A stretch of DNA of 64,000 nucleotides from Acidimicrobiaceae bacterium. GTDB taxonomy: Bacteria > Actinomycetota > Acidimicrobiia > Acidimicrobiales > UBA8592. The notes under the pieces are model-generated. The model ran no database searches. It had not been told where the DNA came from and saw only the letters and a program-made list of their open reading frames with translations. The position numbers were made by a program, and so were the translations under genes. Location: contig JAHECR010000007.1 in assembly GCA_024641655.1 (NCBI GenBank), positions 1 to 64,000 on the forward strand. Direction: 5' to 3'. Within the stretch, counting starts at the first letter, position 1. Each line of letters starts with the position of its first letter. Shown here one piece after another: positions 19,483 through 29,060 of the stretch.

Positions 19483-20798
19483 CGCGTCGGGGTCCCGGTC
19501 ACGAGCCAGTGGTCGCCACGGAAGCGCATCCCCAGCGCCACCAACCGGGAGACCATCAGCACCCAAAGGGCGCCCCACAGCCAGCCGACGCCGAGGTCAA
19601 GCAGTGGCACCATGAGCGCGAGCGGCACGAACGCCGACGCCGCGCCGATCATGGCCCACGCCAGGAACCGCATGTCGCCGGCACCGATGAGGATGCCGTC
19701 GAGCGCGAACACCACACCGTTGACGGGCTGCATCAGCGCCAGGTGCCAGAAGAGGAATGCGGCGAGCGATTGCACGGCAGTGTCGTCGGAGAAGAGGTCA
19801 GCGAGCCAGGGGCGCGTCGCGACGACCACAAGCAGCGCGACGAGGCCGGTGACCGCACCCCATTGGACCATCCGGTTCCCGACCCGTCGTGCCCCGGCCG
19901 CATCACCAGCGCCGAGGAATCGTCCCATCAGGGCCTGTCCGGCGATGGCGACGGCGTCGAGTGCCAACGCGACGAACATCCACAGCTGGAAGGCGATCTC
20001 GTGGGCGGCGAGCGACGCCGTGTCGATCCGGGCGGCCGCGGCGACGGCCACGGTGAACGATCCCCGCAGCGCCAGCGTCCGCAGCATGAGGTCTCCTGCC
20101 ACACGTGCGAGTCTGGCGATGACGCGGCGGTCGGGGCGCCAGACCACGCCGTGGCGGGCCACGCCCTCGGCGACCCAGCGCAGATAGAGTGCGGCGCCGA
20201 CCCACTGGGCGATGACGGTCGCGAGCGCGGAGGCGCCGATCCCCTGGTCGAAGACGAAGATCAGGACGATCTCCAGTACCAGGTTCCCCACTGCGGTGAT
20301 CAGCGCCACCAGCAGGGGTCGTACCGTGTCCTGGAGGCCACGGAGGTAGCCGACGGCGGCGAGGGAGAGCAGCATCGGCGGGAGGCCCAGCACGCTCACC
20401 CGCAGGTACGTCATGGCGTACGGACGGACCGTCCCGTCGGCCCCCAGGACGTCGAGGACCGGCCCGGCGAACCCCGCGAGCGCGACCGCGGCGACGATCC
20501 CGATCGCCAGCGCGAGCCACAGGCTCTGCACGGCCTGATGAGCGGCTGCCTCCTCCCGGCCGGCGCCGACGAGCCGCGCCACCGCGGCGGTGGTTCCGTA
20601 GGCGAGGAAGATCATGACGGCGTGAACCGTCAGCAGGGCCTGGCCGGCAAGCGCGAGCCCGCCGAGCTGCGGCGTGCCGAGGTGACCCACCACAGCGGTG
20701 TCCGACAGCACGTAGAGGGGCTCGGCGATCAGCGCCCCGAACGCCGGGACGGCAAGACGCGCGATCGCGGCGTCGGTGACGTCGGGGAAGCGCCGCAT
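19479..20798 (-). CDS. MATE-family efflux transporter (DinF-like)
   Basis: A 439-residue protein with about twelve membrane helices of the MATE family; the N-terminal AIARLAVPAFGALIAEPLYVLSDTAVVGHLG block and PLLVALITAVGNLVLEI in helix 5 match DinF-type drug/Na+ or H+ antiporters. First gene of a two-gene unit with the MFS gene. A TAGCCT -10 box lies 6 nt before its ATG, divergent from ilvD. Confidence 0.9.
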   Translation of the reverse strand: MRRFPDVTDAAIARLAVPAFGALIAEPLYVLSDTAVVGHLGTPQLGGLALAGQALLTVHAVMIFLAYGTTAAVARLVGAGREEAAAHQAVQSLWLALAIGIVAAVALAGFAGPVLDVLGADGTVRPYAMTYLRVSVLGLPPMLLSLAAVGYLRGLQDTVRPLLVALITAVGNLVLEIVLIFVFDQGIGASALATVIAQWVGAALYLRWVAEGVARHGVVWRPDRRVIARLARVAGDLMLRTLALRGSFTVAVAAAARIDTASLAAHEIAFQLWMFVALALDAVAIAGQALMGRFLGAGDAAGARRVGNRMVQWGAVTGLVALLVVVATRPWLADLFSDDTAVQSLAAFLFWHLALMQPVNGVVFALDGILIGAGDMRFLAWAMIGAASAFVPLALMVPLLDLGVGWLWGALWVLMVSRLVALGMRFRGDHWLVTGTPTR

Positions 20799-20804
20799 TC
20801 GTGG

Positions 20805-20810
20805 AGGCTA
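20805..20810 (-). promoter_or_regulatory. -10 box of MATE-MFS unit
   Basis: TAGCCT on the minus strand, 6 nt before the MATE ATG at 20798. Confidence 0.45.
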
Positions 20811-20873
20811 GTGCCCCGACCGGCGAGGTTCGCCGGGGCGAGCGGGGCCGCTGTCCGCCGCCACTGGTGCCGG

Positions 20874-20879
20874 TAACCT
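20874..20879 (+). promoter_or_regulatory. -10 box of ilvD
   Basis: TAACCT ends 6 nt before the ilvD ATG at 20886; leaderless mRNA predicted. No leader ORF or attenuator is seen here, unlike at ilvB. Confidence 0.45.
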
Positions 20880-20885
20880 GAGCCC

Positions 20886-22730
20886 ATGCCGGAATATCGT
20901 TCACGAACCACCACCCACGGACGCAACATGGCCGGTGCCCGGGCCCTCTGGCGGGCCACCGGGATGACCGACGACGACTTCGACAAGCCGATCATCGCCA
21001 TAGCGAACTCCTTCACGCAGTTCGTGCCGGGCCACGTGCACCTCAAGGACCTCGGCCAGCTCGTGGCTGCCGAGATCGCTGCTGCGGGCGGCGTCGCGAA
21101 GGAGTTCAACACGATCGCCGTGGACGACGGCATCGCAATGGGTCACGGCGGGATGCTCTACAGCCTGCCGAGCCGAGAGCTGATCGCGGACTCGGTCGAG
21201 TACATGGTGAACGCGCACTGCGCCGACGCGCTGGTCTGCATCTCGAACTGCGACAAGATCACTCCCGGGATGCTGATGGCGGCGATGCGCCTGAACGTCC
21301 CCGCGATCTTCGTCTCGGGCGGCCCGATGGAGGCCGGTAAGACCCGGCTCGCCGGTACCGAGGTCAAAGTCGACCTCATCTCGGCGATGATGACCGCTGG
21401 TGACGCCTCCGTCAGCGACGCGGACGTCGCTGCCGTCGAACGCTCCGCCTGCCCGACCTGCGGCAGCTGTTCGGGCATGTTCACGGCCAATTCGATGAAC
21501 TGCCTCACCGAGGCGCTCGGGTTGTCCCTGCCCGGCAACGGCAGCACGCTCGCCACCCATGCCGACCGTGAGCGGCTCTTCCTGGAAGCGGGTCGGCGCA
21601 TCGTCGACCTCGCCAAGCGCTACTACGACAAAGACGACGAGTCCGCACTGCCCCGCACCATCGCGAGCCGCACCGCGTTCCACAACGCCATGGCGGTCGA
21701 CATCGCCATGGGCGGCAGCACCAACACCGTGCTGCACATCCTCGCGACCGCCGAAGAGGGCGGCATCGACTTCACGATGGACGACATCGACGCCATCAGC
21801 CGTCGAGTGCCCAACATCTGCAAGGTCGCGCCGTCGAGCGATCTCTATCACCTCGAGGACGTGCACCGCGCCGGAGGGATCTACGCCATCTTGGGCGAGC
21901 TCGATCGCGCCGGCCTGATCGACACCTCGGTGCCCACGGTGCACAGCGAGACCCTCGGAGTCGCCCTCGACAGTTGGGACATCATGCGCGAGACCTGCCC
22001 GGCCGAAGCGCGCGAGTTCTTCCGCGCCGGCCCCGCGGGCATTCCCACGCAGGTCGCGTTCAGTCAGAGCACGCGCTGGGACAGTCTCGACACCGACCGG
22101 GCCGGTGGCTGCATCCGCAGTGTCGAGCACGCCTACTCCGCCGATGGCGGACTGGCGATCCTATACGGCAACCTCGCGCTGGACGGTTGCATCGTGAAGA
22201 CGGCGGGGGTCGACGCCTCGATCCTCACCTTCAGCGGCCCGGCCCGGGTCTTCGAGAGTCAGGAGGACGCCGTGGCGGGCATTCTCGACGAGAACGACGT
22301 GGATGCCGGCGATGTCATCATCGTCCGCTACGAGGGCCCTCGGGGCGGTCCCGGGATGCAGGAGATGCTCTACCCGACCACCTACATCAAGTCACGCGGC
22401 CTCGGGAAGCAGTGTGCGCTGCTCACCGACGGTCGTTTCTCCGGTGGGACGTCGGGCCTGTCGATCGGTCACGTCTCACCCGAAGCCGCCGACGGCGGCA
22501 CTATCGGGCTCGTCCGCGACGGCGACATCATCGAAATCGACATCCCGAATCGTCGCATCGAACTGATGGTCGACGAGGCCGAGCTCGCCACCCGTCGGGC
22601 GGCTCAGGACGCCGCAGGATGGAGGCCCGTCGCTCGCGAGCGGGTCGTGTCCCCTGCGCTTCGGGCCTATGCGGCGATGACGACCTCGGCCCATCGCGGC
22701 GGCGTTCGCGACATCAGCCGTCTCGGCTGA
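20886..22730 (+). CDS. ilvD: Dihydroxy-acid dehydratase
   Basis: A 614-residue Fe-S enzyme that dehydrates dihydroxy acids in the third step of valine and isoleucine synthesis (also toward leucine and pantothenate). Cluster-ligand regions are NCDKITPGM and the cysteine-rich [18 protein letters not shown]. The C-terminal [19 protein letters not shown] block is intact. Length fits the ~610-residue form. It is a single-gene unit, separate from ilvBNC but in the same window. Confidence 0.96.
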   Translation: MPEYRSRTTTHGRNMAGARALWRATGMTDDDFDKPIIAIANSFTQFVPGHVHLKDLGQLVAAEIAAAGGVAKEFNTIAVDDGIAMGHGGMLYSLPSRELIADSVEYMVNAHCADALVCISNCDKITPGMLMAAMRLNVPAIFVSGGPMEAGKTRLAGTEVKVDLISAMMTAGDASVSDADVAAVERSACPTCGSCSGMFTANSMNCLTEALGLSLPGNGSTLATHADRERLFLEAGRRIVDLAKRYYDKDDESALPRTIASRTAFHNAMAVDIAMGGSTNTVLHILATAEEGGIDFTMDDIDAISRRVPNICKVAPSSDLYHLEDVHRAGGIYAILGELDRAGLIDTSVPTVHSETLGVALDSWDIMRETCPAEAREFFRAGPAGIPTQVAFSQSTRWDSLDTDRAGGCIRSVEHAYSADGGLAILYGNLALDGCIVKTAGVDASILTFSGPARVFESQEDAVAGILDENDVDAGDVIIVRYEGPRGGPGMQEMLYPTTYIKSRGLGKQCALLTDGRFSGGTSGLSIGHVSPEAADGGTIGLVRDGDIIEIDIPNRRIELMVDEAELATRRAAQDAAGWRPVARERVVSPALRAYAAMTTSAHRGGVRDISRLG

Positions 22731-22768
22731 GGCCGCAACCGACCAGAACGCGTCTGCTCGACTAGGCC

Positions 22769-24583
22769 CTAGCGATACGACGCGGTCGCGAGGACCTCCC
22801 CGGAGTCGCCGTGATCGCCGCTGCCGGGCTCGGGTCGAGACGGCAGGGTGAGGATGAACGCGGTCCCGGCGCCGACCTCGCTCTCGACCTCGACGGTGCC
22901 GTTCATCAGCTCGATCAGCTGCTTGGTCACGCTGAGCCCCACTCCGCTTCCCTGCTGATCGGAACCGTCGGCGCCGAGTCGGTCGAAGGGGACGAAGAGC
23001 CGTGGCAGCAGGTCGGCGGCGATGCCCGGGCCGTGGTCGCGGACTTCGATGGTCGTGGAACCGTCCTTTGGCCCGATGGTCACGGTGATCGGTTCGGTGC
23101 CGCGCCCGTACTTGATTGCGTTGGAGACGAGGTTGAGGATCGACTGCCGGAGCCGCAGCGGGTCGGCGAGAACGACCGCGGTGTCTGATCCGATGACCTC
23201 GACGTCCACTCCCTGCGCATCGGCGAGGGGCTGGGTCATCTTGACGACCTCCTGCGCAATCATCGTCGGCGAGACATCCTCGACGTTGATCGGGATCGAA
23301 CCGGCTTCGATCCTGGCGATGTCGAGGAACTCGTCGACGAGGCTGGTGATGTGCCGTGCCGAGGTGATGATCTGCGCTATCGACTCGCCGGATTCGCCTT
23401 CGGGGTGGTCGAGCTGGAGGAGTTGCGCGTAGGCCAGGACCCCGTTGATCGGCGTGCGCAGCTCATGGCTCACCCGTGACAGGAAGCGCGACTTTGCCGC
23501 GCTGGCGCCTTCCACCTGCGCCTTGGCCTCGAGGACTTGACGCTGGGAGTTCTCGAGCCGGGCCAGCATCACGTTGACCGCATCGGCGAGCTCGCCGATC
23601 TCATCGGTCCGGTCGACCGCGGCGCGGTGGGAGGGGTCGTTGCTGCGGGCAACAGCGGACACCGTGGAGCCGAGACGCTCGAGCGGACCGATGATGAGAC
23701 GGCGCAGCCCGGCGAGGGTGAGGATCACGGCGAGCGCTCCTGCGCCGACGAGGATGGCCAGGACGCGCTTGATCCCGTTGAGACTCTCGTTGTACATGGT
23801 GCGCGGTTCGGTCACGCTCCCATGGAGGGCGGGTTCACCGCTGGGTCCGCTGATCGTCACGTCGGTCGTCACGGCAGTTGAGGTCTTGGTGATGCGGGCC
23901 TGCGACGACAGACCCGAGCAGGTCTGTCCGACGCACGGCTCGAGGACCAAATCGAGGCCGACCAACTCCGCGAGCTCGGACACGAAGGTTTGGTCGATGC
24001 GCCGGCCCATGAGCAGGACCCCGGCCGGCACGACGTCGGTCATCGTGGTGGAAGGCAAGATGGCCCGGCTCGTGACGAGGAATCGGTCGTTGCCGGCCTC
24101 GGCGATTCCGCCAGGGGTGGCCCTGGGGTCCTCGGCGAAGTCCGCGAGGCTGCCCCCGGGCAGCACCAACCCCAGAATCGCGTCGGGGATCGCCACCACG
24201 CCTTCGTCGGTATACCAAGCCTCGTACACGATGTTCCCGTCGGCGTCGACATAGGCGAGGAGGTCGATGCCGAGCGGTGTGAAGGCTTCTGCGTAGAGGT
24301 TGGTGTCTTGGTACTCCTGGTTCCCGTCCTGGACGAAGGCATAGCTGTCGTCCCACCAGGCCCAGTCGGCGTTCGTGCCTCCGATGTCGGCCTGCGCGTT
24401 GCCGAGCTGGCGCACCACCCGGTTGACCTGGTCGATCGCCTGGTCGTCTTCGATCTCTTCGACACGGCTCAGCGACGTTCGGAACTGGATGGTTGCTGTG
24501 AGGGCGGTGAGTAGGCCGATGGCGATCACGACGAACGTCGTGGTCTTGGCCCTGATCGACATGGTGCGGCTACGTGCGGTCAT
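22769..24583 (-). CDS. CHASE4-domain sensor histidine kinase
   Basis: A 604-residue membrane kinase: TM1 about 15-32, an extracytoplasmic CHASE4-like sensor (about 40-262) with the typical DWAWWDDSYAFV block, TM2 about 270-293, HAMP 295-345, HisKA with phospho-acceptor H373 in SHELRTP, and HATPase (about 480-595). A CVGQTC pair of cysteines sits in the sensor. ATG 24583 is chosen because AGGAG lies ~7 nt upstream and it overlaps the response-regulator stop by 4 nt; the frame could extend to 24631. It is the last gene of a three-gene signalling operon. Confidence 0.92.
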   Translation of the reverse strand: MTARSRTMSIRAKTTTFVVIAIGLLTALTATIQFRTSLSRVEEIEDDQAIDQVNRVVRQLGNAQADIGGTNADWAWWDDSYAFVQDGNQEYQDTNLYAEAFTPLGIDLLAYVDADGNIVYEAWYTDEGVVAIPDAILGLVLPGGSLADFAEDPRATPGGIAEAGNDRFLVTSRAILPSTTMTDVVPAGVLLMGRRIDQTFVSELAELVGLDLVLEPCVGQTCSGLSSQARITKTSTAVTTDVTISGPSGEPALHGSVTEPRTMYNESLNGIKRVLAILVGAGALAVILTLAGLRRLIIGPLERLGSTVSAVARSNDPSHRAAVDRTDEIGELADAVNVMLARLENSQRQVLEAKAQVEGASAAKSRFLSRVSHELRTPINGVLAYAQLLQLDHPEGESGESIAQIITSARHITSLVDEFLDIARIEAGSIPINVEDVSPTMIAQEVVKMTQPLADAQGVDVEVIGSDTAVVLADPLRLRQSILNLVSNAIKYGRGTEPITVTIGPKDGSTTIEVRDHGPGIAADLLPRLFVPFDRLGADGSDQQGSGVGLSVTKQLIELMNGTVEVESEVGAGTAFILTLPSRPEPGSGDHGDSGEVLATASYR

Positions 24584-24990
24584 GAGCGGTCTCCTACGGG
24601 TCGAAGGGGTCCGGGTGATGCAATGGCGCATTCCACGGCTGCGACCAGATCGGCGAGATCGACCGGCTTTCGCCTGAAGTCGTTCGCGCCGGCCTGCATG
24701 GCCGCGTCGATCTCGCCCTGGATGCTTGACCCGGAGATCAGCACGATCGGCAGCTCCTCAGCGGACCACTGCCGGCGGATCAGCGTGATCAGCTCGACCC
24801 CGCTCGCGCCCGGCATGTGGTTGTCGCACAGGATCATGGCCGGTTGGTGGTTGCTGATGAGGTCGAGAACCTCGGGCGATCCGGTGGTGGCGACGACGCC
24901 ATACCCGATCCGTTCGAGCGCTCGGGCGAACGCGGTTCGCAGTGCGACGTCATCGTCGATGATCAGCAGGTTCGGGAGTGCAGGTGTCAT
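24580..24990 (-). CDS. Single-domain response regulator
   Basis: A 136-residue CheY-like receiver with no output domain. The acidic pocket IDDD (11-14), phospho-acceptor D56 in ILCDNHMPG, and K108 in FRRKPVD are intact. It overlaps the GGDEF-EAL gene (upstream) and the histidine kinase gene (downstream) by 4 nt each. It probably shuttles phosphate in this module or acts as a phosphate sink. The longer open frame reaching 26241 is antisense-type shadow of the neighbouring gene. Confidence 0.9.
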   Translation of the reverse strand: MTPALPNLLIIDDDVALRTAFARALERIGYGVVATTGSPEVLDLISNHQPAMILCDNHMPGASGVELITLIRRQWSAEELPIVLISGSSIQGEIDAAMQAGANDFRRKPVDLADLVAAVECAIASPGPLRPVGDRS

Positions 24991-27203
24991 GCAGGGACCT
25001 CGTCTCGTGTGACGCCCTCGGAGGGAACCGAGCGCGGGTGAGCGCCGGGGAGCCGAGAGGGATCCGACGCTGGGGTGGGTAGGGAGTGGTCGGCATCTGT
25101 GGGGCGCCCGGTGAGGAATCCTTGAGCCATCTCGCAGCCGAGGGCGCGCAGTCGCGCCAGCTGATGCGGTTCCTCGACGCCTTCGGCGATGACTTCCAGA
25201 TGGAAGCGGTGCGCCAGGTCGACGATGGCCTCTGCGACGTCGACGCCCCCGCGGCCGATCGCGGCGACGAACGAACCGTCGATCTTCAACACGTCCAGAG
25301 GCAGCTGACCGAGGTAGCTGAGTGCCGAGTGGCCCGTACCGAAATCGTCGACCGCGATCCGTATACCGAGCGCACGCAGGCGCCGCATGATCGGGAGGGC
25401 TCGCTCTATGTCGCTGATCAGCGAACTCTCGGTCACCTCTATGCACAGCGACGTGCCTTGGAGACCGTAGCTTCCCAGCAGCTGATGCACGAGCTCGGGC
25501 AGGGCCGAGTTCGAGAGCTGCGAGGCCGAGAGGTTGACGCTCATGAAGACGTCTGAGTGAATTCGGCCGGCCGCCCGCCAGTGGGCCAGCTGTTGCAGCG
25601 AGCTGGCGAGTACGTGACTGTCGATCCGATGGACGAGTCCGATCGACTCGGCGATCGGGATGAATTCGCTCGGCGCGATCTCGCCCCACTCGTGGTGGGA
25701 CCACCGAGCCAGGGCCTCGAGACCGACGAGGCCCTGGGTGACGGTGTTGACCACCGGCTGGTAATGGACCCTCAAGAGCCCATCGTCGACGGCCCGGCGA
25801 AGCTCGCTCGTCAGCGCCAGGCGCCGGGCGACGTCCTTGGCCATGGAGCTGTCGAAGACTTCGACGACATCTCGGCGGTTCTTCGCCTGATGCATGGCGA
25901 TGTCTGCGGAGCGGAGCATGCTGCTGACCGCGGCCTGCGGATCGGATGTCGCCCCGATTCCGACGCTGGCGCTCAACGACAACTCGACGCCCATGATGCG
26001 TACGGGCTTGCGCAGCGTCTCCCGGATGGTCTCGGCGACCGCCACGATGGCCTCGCGGCTCGACTCGGTCAGTGCAACCGTGAATTCGTCGCCACCGAGT
26101 CGAGCCACGACAGCCCCTGGAGGCACACACCCGATGAGGCGTTCGCCTACGGTCACGATGAGCTGATCGCCGGCCTCGTGACCGTACGTGTCGTTGACGA
26201 GCTTGAACTGGTCGAGGTCGACCAGCAGCACACCGAGGCACTGCCCGGGCTCGAGCGCGACCAGTCGTCGCGCGAGCTGGTCGCGGAAGTCGCGCCGGTT
26301 GGGGAGGCCGGTGAGGTGGTCGTGGCTTGCCTGGTGACGGAGTTGGTGCTCGAGACGCTTGTGATCACCGATGTCCTCGAACAACACGACCACACCGGCG
26401 GTCTCGTGATGGTCGTCGAGGACCGGGGCGACGCGGCTCCGTAGCCACACTGTCGACCCGTCCGGGCGGCGTAGCGGGTATTCGCACATCGCGTCGGGCA
26501 CCCCGGAGGCTGCTTCGCGTATCGATGTCTCCAACTGGTCTCGGCTCGGGGAGTCGAGCTCGGCCAACCAACGTCGGTCGCCGAGCTCGGTGCGGGTGCG
26601 ACCGAGCAGGGCCTCCGCGTTCGCATTGCAGTAGTCGAAATTGCCTTGGCTGTCCGCGTAGAGAATGCCCAACGGGCTCGCCTGCGCGAGGGACCGGAAC
26701 CGCTGCTCCTGCACCTGCGTCTCGTGGGAGACGCGTCGGAGCTCCTCTGTTCGCCTGCCGACCTCGGCCTCAAGGTCATGGAGGTGTCGCCGCAACTGGA
26801 GCTCCAACTCCCGTCGGCGAAGCGCGTTGGACACGGCAATTTGGAGCTCGGTGAGCTCGAAGGGCTTCACCACGTACCCGAATGCGCCACCGCCAAGGGC
26901 TGTCTCGGCGGTACGGGGGTCGCCGAGTCCCGACACCATCACCACTGCAAGGTCGGGGTCCGAGCTCCTGGCTGCTTCGAGCAGCCCGAGCCCGGAGAGA
27001 CCATCCATGTTGATGTCGGTCACGAGGAGGGCGAAGCTGTCGGTGGCGAGGTACTTGAGAGCGTCCTCACCCGACCCGGCGGTGCTGCACCGATGACCCA
27101 TTCGCTCGACGATGCGTCGCATCAGCCCGACCATGTCACGGTCGTCATCGACGACGAGTACGTGGACGGGACTGCTCTCAGTAGCCAGGGACGTGGCGTT
27201 CAT
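24987..27203 (-). CDS. REC-PAS-GGDEF-EAL c-di-GMP signalling protein
   Basis: A 738-residue response regulator with four domains: receiver (about 12-125, phospho-acceptor D63 in VTDINMDG, KPFE lysine about 112), a short coiled linker, PAS (about 165-285), GGDEF (motif at about 370) and EAL (EAL at about 496-498). Both catalytic signatures look intact, including DDFGTG and KIDGSFV in the EAL domain, so both synthesis and hydrolysis of c-di-GMP are possible. ATG 27203 is preferred; in-frame GTG 27212 and TTG 27215 are alternatives. First gene of the operon with the response regulator and CHASE4 kinase. Confidence 0.92.
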   Translation of the reverse strand: MNATSLATESSPVHVLVVDDDRDMVGLMRRIVERMGHRCSTAGSGEDALKYLATDSFALLVTDINMDGLSGLGLLEAARSSDPDLAVVMVSGLGDPRTAETALGGGAFGYVVKPFELTELQIAVSNALRRRELELQLRRHLHDLEAEVGRRTEELRRVSHETQVQEQRFRSLAQASPLGILYADSQGNFDYCNANAEALLGRTRTELGDRRWLAELDSPSRDQLETSIREAASGVPDAMCEYPLRRPDGSTVWLRSRVAPVLDDHHETAGVVVLFEDIGDHKRLEHQLRHQASHDHLTGLPNRRDFRDQLARRLVALEPGQCLGVLLVDLDQFKLVNDTYGHEAGDQLIVTVGERLIGCVPPGAVVARLGGDEFTVALTESSREAIVAVAETIRETLRKPVRIMGVELSLSASVGIGATSDPQAAVSSMLRSADIAMHQAKNRRDVVEVFDSSMAKDVARRLALTSELRRAVDDGLLRVHYQPVVNTVTQGLVGLEALARWSHHEWGEIAPSEFIPIAESIGLVHRIDSHVLASSLQQLAHWRAAGRIHSDVFMSVNLSASQLSNSALPELVHQLLGSYGLQGTSLCIEVTESSLISDIERALPIMRRLRALGIRIAVDDFGTGHSALSYLGQLPLDVLKIDGSFVAAIGRGGVDVAEAIVDLAHRFHLEVIAEGVEEPHQLARLRALGCEMAQGFLTGRPTDADHSLPTPASDPSRLPGAHPRSVPSEGVTRDEVPA

Positions 27204-27288
27204 ATGCGCCACCAATCGGGGCGGTGGCCTAGGTGTTTAGGGTTGGCGCGGAATTTGGGTCATGTCCGCGCTGCGGCGTCGCCGGCGA

Positions 27289-27816
27289 TCACGACGACAA
27301 CCACGCTCCTGTCCGCTCGGCGTAGGACCGGGCCTCGGGCGTCATCAACCCGAGCGCGCCGGCGCGAGCGGCGCTCGAGGAGATGTGGTCGAGGCCGTCC
27401 ACCGGCAGGCGAGCATCCGCCGGGACCGCGTCCGCGCCCCGGCCGGCGATGGCAAGACGAGGAAGCCGGGCGAGCGCGGCGTCTCGGTGGGCCTCGTCGT
27501 CGTAGAAACGCACATCGTTGACCTGGCGCCACTTGTCGGCGCCCATCACCACGACGTCGTAGCCCGCAGCGATGTCGGCGATGAGCTGGAGGTCGGTGAC
27601 GACCACCTCGACCACCGACAGGTGTGCCACCGAGGCCCGGAGCACGTCGGCGCGCTCGTCGAGCGACGGGCGTTCGACGGTGTCCTTGCCGAGCGCCTGT
27701 CGGGAGAGCACGACATCGAGCCGGTCGAGCTCGTAGTGCTCGAGGGCGGCGCGCATGATGGCGATGTGGCCGATGGTCGGCGGGTTGAAGGAGCCCGGGT
27801 AGACGCCCCGGATCAT
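27289..27816 (-). CDS. NadD/CoaD-like nucleotidyltransferase
   Basis: A 175-residue protein of the HIGH-motif cytidylyltransferase-like fold. GSFNPPTIGH at residues 8-17 is the nucleotide-binding (H/T)xGH motif, and SSSAARAG near residue 146 resembles the ISSTxxR motif. It resembles nicotinate-nucleotide adenylyltransferase but is shorter than typical NadD (about 190-220), so the precise substrate is uncertain. Translationally coupled (4-nt overlap) to the upstream MFS gene. Confidence 0.75.
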   Translation of the reverse strand: MIRGVYPGSFNPPTIGHIAIMRAALEHYELDRLDVVLSRQALGKDTVERPSLDERADVLRASVAHLSVVEVVVTDLQLIADIAAGYDVVVMGADKWRQVNDVRFYDDEAHRDAALARLPRLAIAGRGADAVPADARLPVDGLDHISSSAARAGALGLMTPEARSYAERTGAWLSS

Positions 27817-29009
27817 TTCGGTGCCGCCTCGGTTGCCGGGTCACGGACCAGGTAGTGCATCGTGGCGGCGCACGCCCCGAGGGCGCCTGCCATGGCTATG
27901 GAGGTCGCCGTCATGCCCCACGAATCGAAAAGGCGACTGCCGACGACCGCGCCCGCTGCATGCCCGATGGCCCATCCGCCGAACGCGAGACCCATGACCG
28001 TGCCCCGGGCGGCGCGATCGAGCTCGCTGAACAGGGAGAGCAGCGACACGATCGCGAACTCTGTCAGGGCGAACCAGACGGCCATGAGCGCGAGCGCGGT
28101 GACCAGGCCGCGGCTGCCGAGGGGGAGGAGCAGCGACGCCGGAACGGTCAGCGCGACCGCTGCCGTCACACTGCGCGACTGCCCCAGACGGTCGCTGAAG
28201 GTTGCCGCTGCCCCGGACCCAATGAGCTCAGCCACCCCGAACACCACCGCGGTCAGGCCGAGTCCCGGTACCGACACGGCATGCTCGTTCTCGAGAAAGG
28301 CAGCGAAGGTGACCACGAGCATCTGGTGGCCCAGACCGAGGAACGCGATCGCCGCGATGGCCGACCGGATCGTCGGCGTCCACGACACCCGGGCCCGCGT
28401 CGTGGTGTCGCTCACGGCCGCCCGCACCCGCCCTCCGAGCTGCGCCGCGAACGCCAGGCACATGGCCGATGCGACGAGGAACGGGGTGCGCCAGGTTCCG
28501 GCGCGGATCGCCAGTCCCGCGAGCGGCATGGCGATGATGAACGACAGTGCCCAGGTGGTCTCGATGAGCCCGATGGCGCGTCCGCGCCGCTCGAATGGCA
28601 CTGCCTCGCCGATCCAGGCGCCCGATCCGACGTCGAAGAGGGTCTTGGCCAGGGAGATGACGATCAGCGCGCCGGTGAACAGCCACAGGCCGCTGCTCAC
28701 CGCGCCCATCAACAACCCGCCGGCGAGCCCGGTCAGCCCGAGCACCATGGCCCGTGGGTGGCCGATGCGATCGGCGCTCCGGCCGATACCGGGCCCGGCG
28801 ATGCCGGCGAGATCACGGACGGCGAGCGCCGTGCCCATCGTGCTGAGTGACACGCCGAGACCGGCCGAGACGCGCGGGAGGAACGGGAAAACGAGCCGGA
28901 GGGCGACATTGGAGAGGAAGCGGCCGGCGGCGACCAGGGCGAACGCCGCCGGCACCGTCGATCGTCCGCCCAGAGATTGCGGCTTGTCTTCGGTCGCTCG
29001 TGCGGGCAT
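27813..29009 (-). CDS. MFS transporter
   Basis: A 398-residue twelve-helix major facilitator of the sugar/drug type. The loop between helices 2 and 3 (GRSADRIGHPRAM) is the MFS A-motif. The substrate is unknown. Its ATG is 213 nt upstream of the ilvB coding region and divergent; its -10 box overlaps the ilvB leader ORF, so the two transcripts may interfere. It overlaps the NadD-like gene by 4 nt. Confidence 0.85.
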   Translation of the reverse strand: MPARATEDKPQSLGGRSTVPAAFALVAAGRFLSNVALRLVFPFLPRVSAGLGVSLSTMGTALAVRDLAGIAGPGIGRSADRIGHPRAMVLGLTGLAGGLLMGAVSSGLWLFTGALIVISLAKTLFDVGSGAWIGEAVPFERRGRAIGLIETTWALSFIIAMPLAGLAIRAGTWRTPFLVASAMCLAFAAQLGGRVRAAVSDTTTRARVSWTPTIRSAIAAIAFLGLGHQMLVVTFAAFLENEHAVSVPGLGLTAVVFGVAELIGSGAAATFSDRLGQSRSVTAAVALTVPASLLLPLGSRGLVTALALMAVWFALTEFAIVSLLSLFSELDRAARGTVMGLAFGGWAIGHAAGAVVGSRLFDSWGMTATSIAMAGALGACAATMHYLVRDPATEAAPK

Positions 29010-29012
29010 ACT
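28984..29012 (+). promoter_or_regulatory. ilvB operon promoter
   Basis: TTGTCT (28984-28989) and CATACT (29007-29012) are separated by 17 bp, a standard sigma-70-like layout. The start point would fall around 29019-29022, at or just before the ATG of the leader ORF, so the leader peptide is probably translated from a leaderless transcript. The -35 and spacer lie within the divergent MFS gene. Confidence 0.55.
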
Positions 29013-29016
29013 GGCG

Positions 29017-29022
29017 ATCGTA
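29017..29022 (-). promoter_or_regulatory. -10 box of divergent MFS gene
   Basis: TACGAT on the minus strand, 7 nt before the MFS ATG at 29009. It overlaps the first base of the ilvB leader ORF on the other strand. Confidence 0.4.
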
Positions 29023-29060
29023 TGCGTATCGCCGACCAGCTTCTCGTAGTAGTTTCCTAG
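29022..29060 (+). CDS. ilvB leader peptide
   Basis: ATG at 29022 opens a 12-codon ORF, MRIADQLLVVVS, stop TAG at 29058. Five consecutive codons are Leu-Leu-Val-Val-Val (29040-29054), end products of the pathway encoded downstream. It is followed immediately by competing hairpins and an intrinsic terminator. Leader peptides rich in branched-chain residues control ilvB operons by attenuation in enterics and in Corynebacterium. This ORF is too short for automatic gene calls. No strong ribosome-binding site is seen; leaderless translation is inferred. Confidence 0.75.
   Translation: MRIADQLLVVVS

Noticed and set aside
27204-27230. CCACC/GGTGG inverted repeat before the GGDEF-EAL gene as an operator or riboswitch
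   Set aside because: Only five base pairs with no further conserved elements; no c-di-GMP riboswitch core is present.
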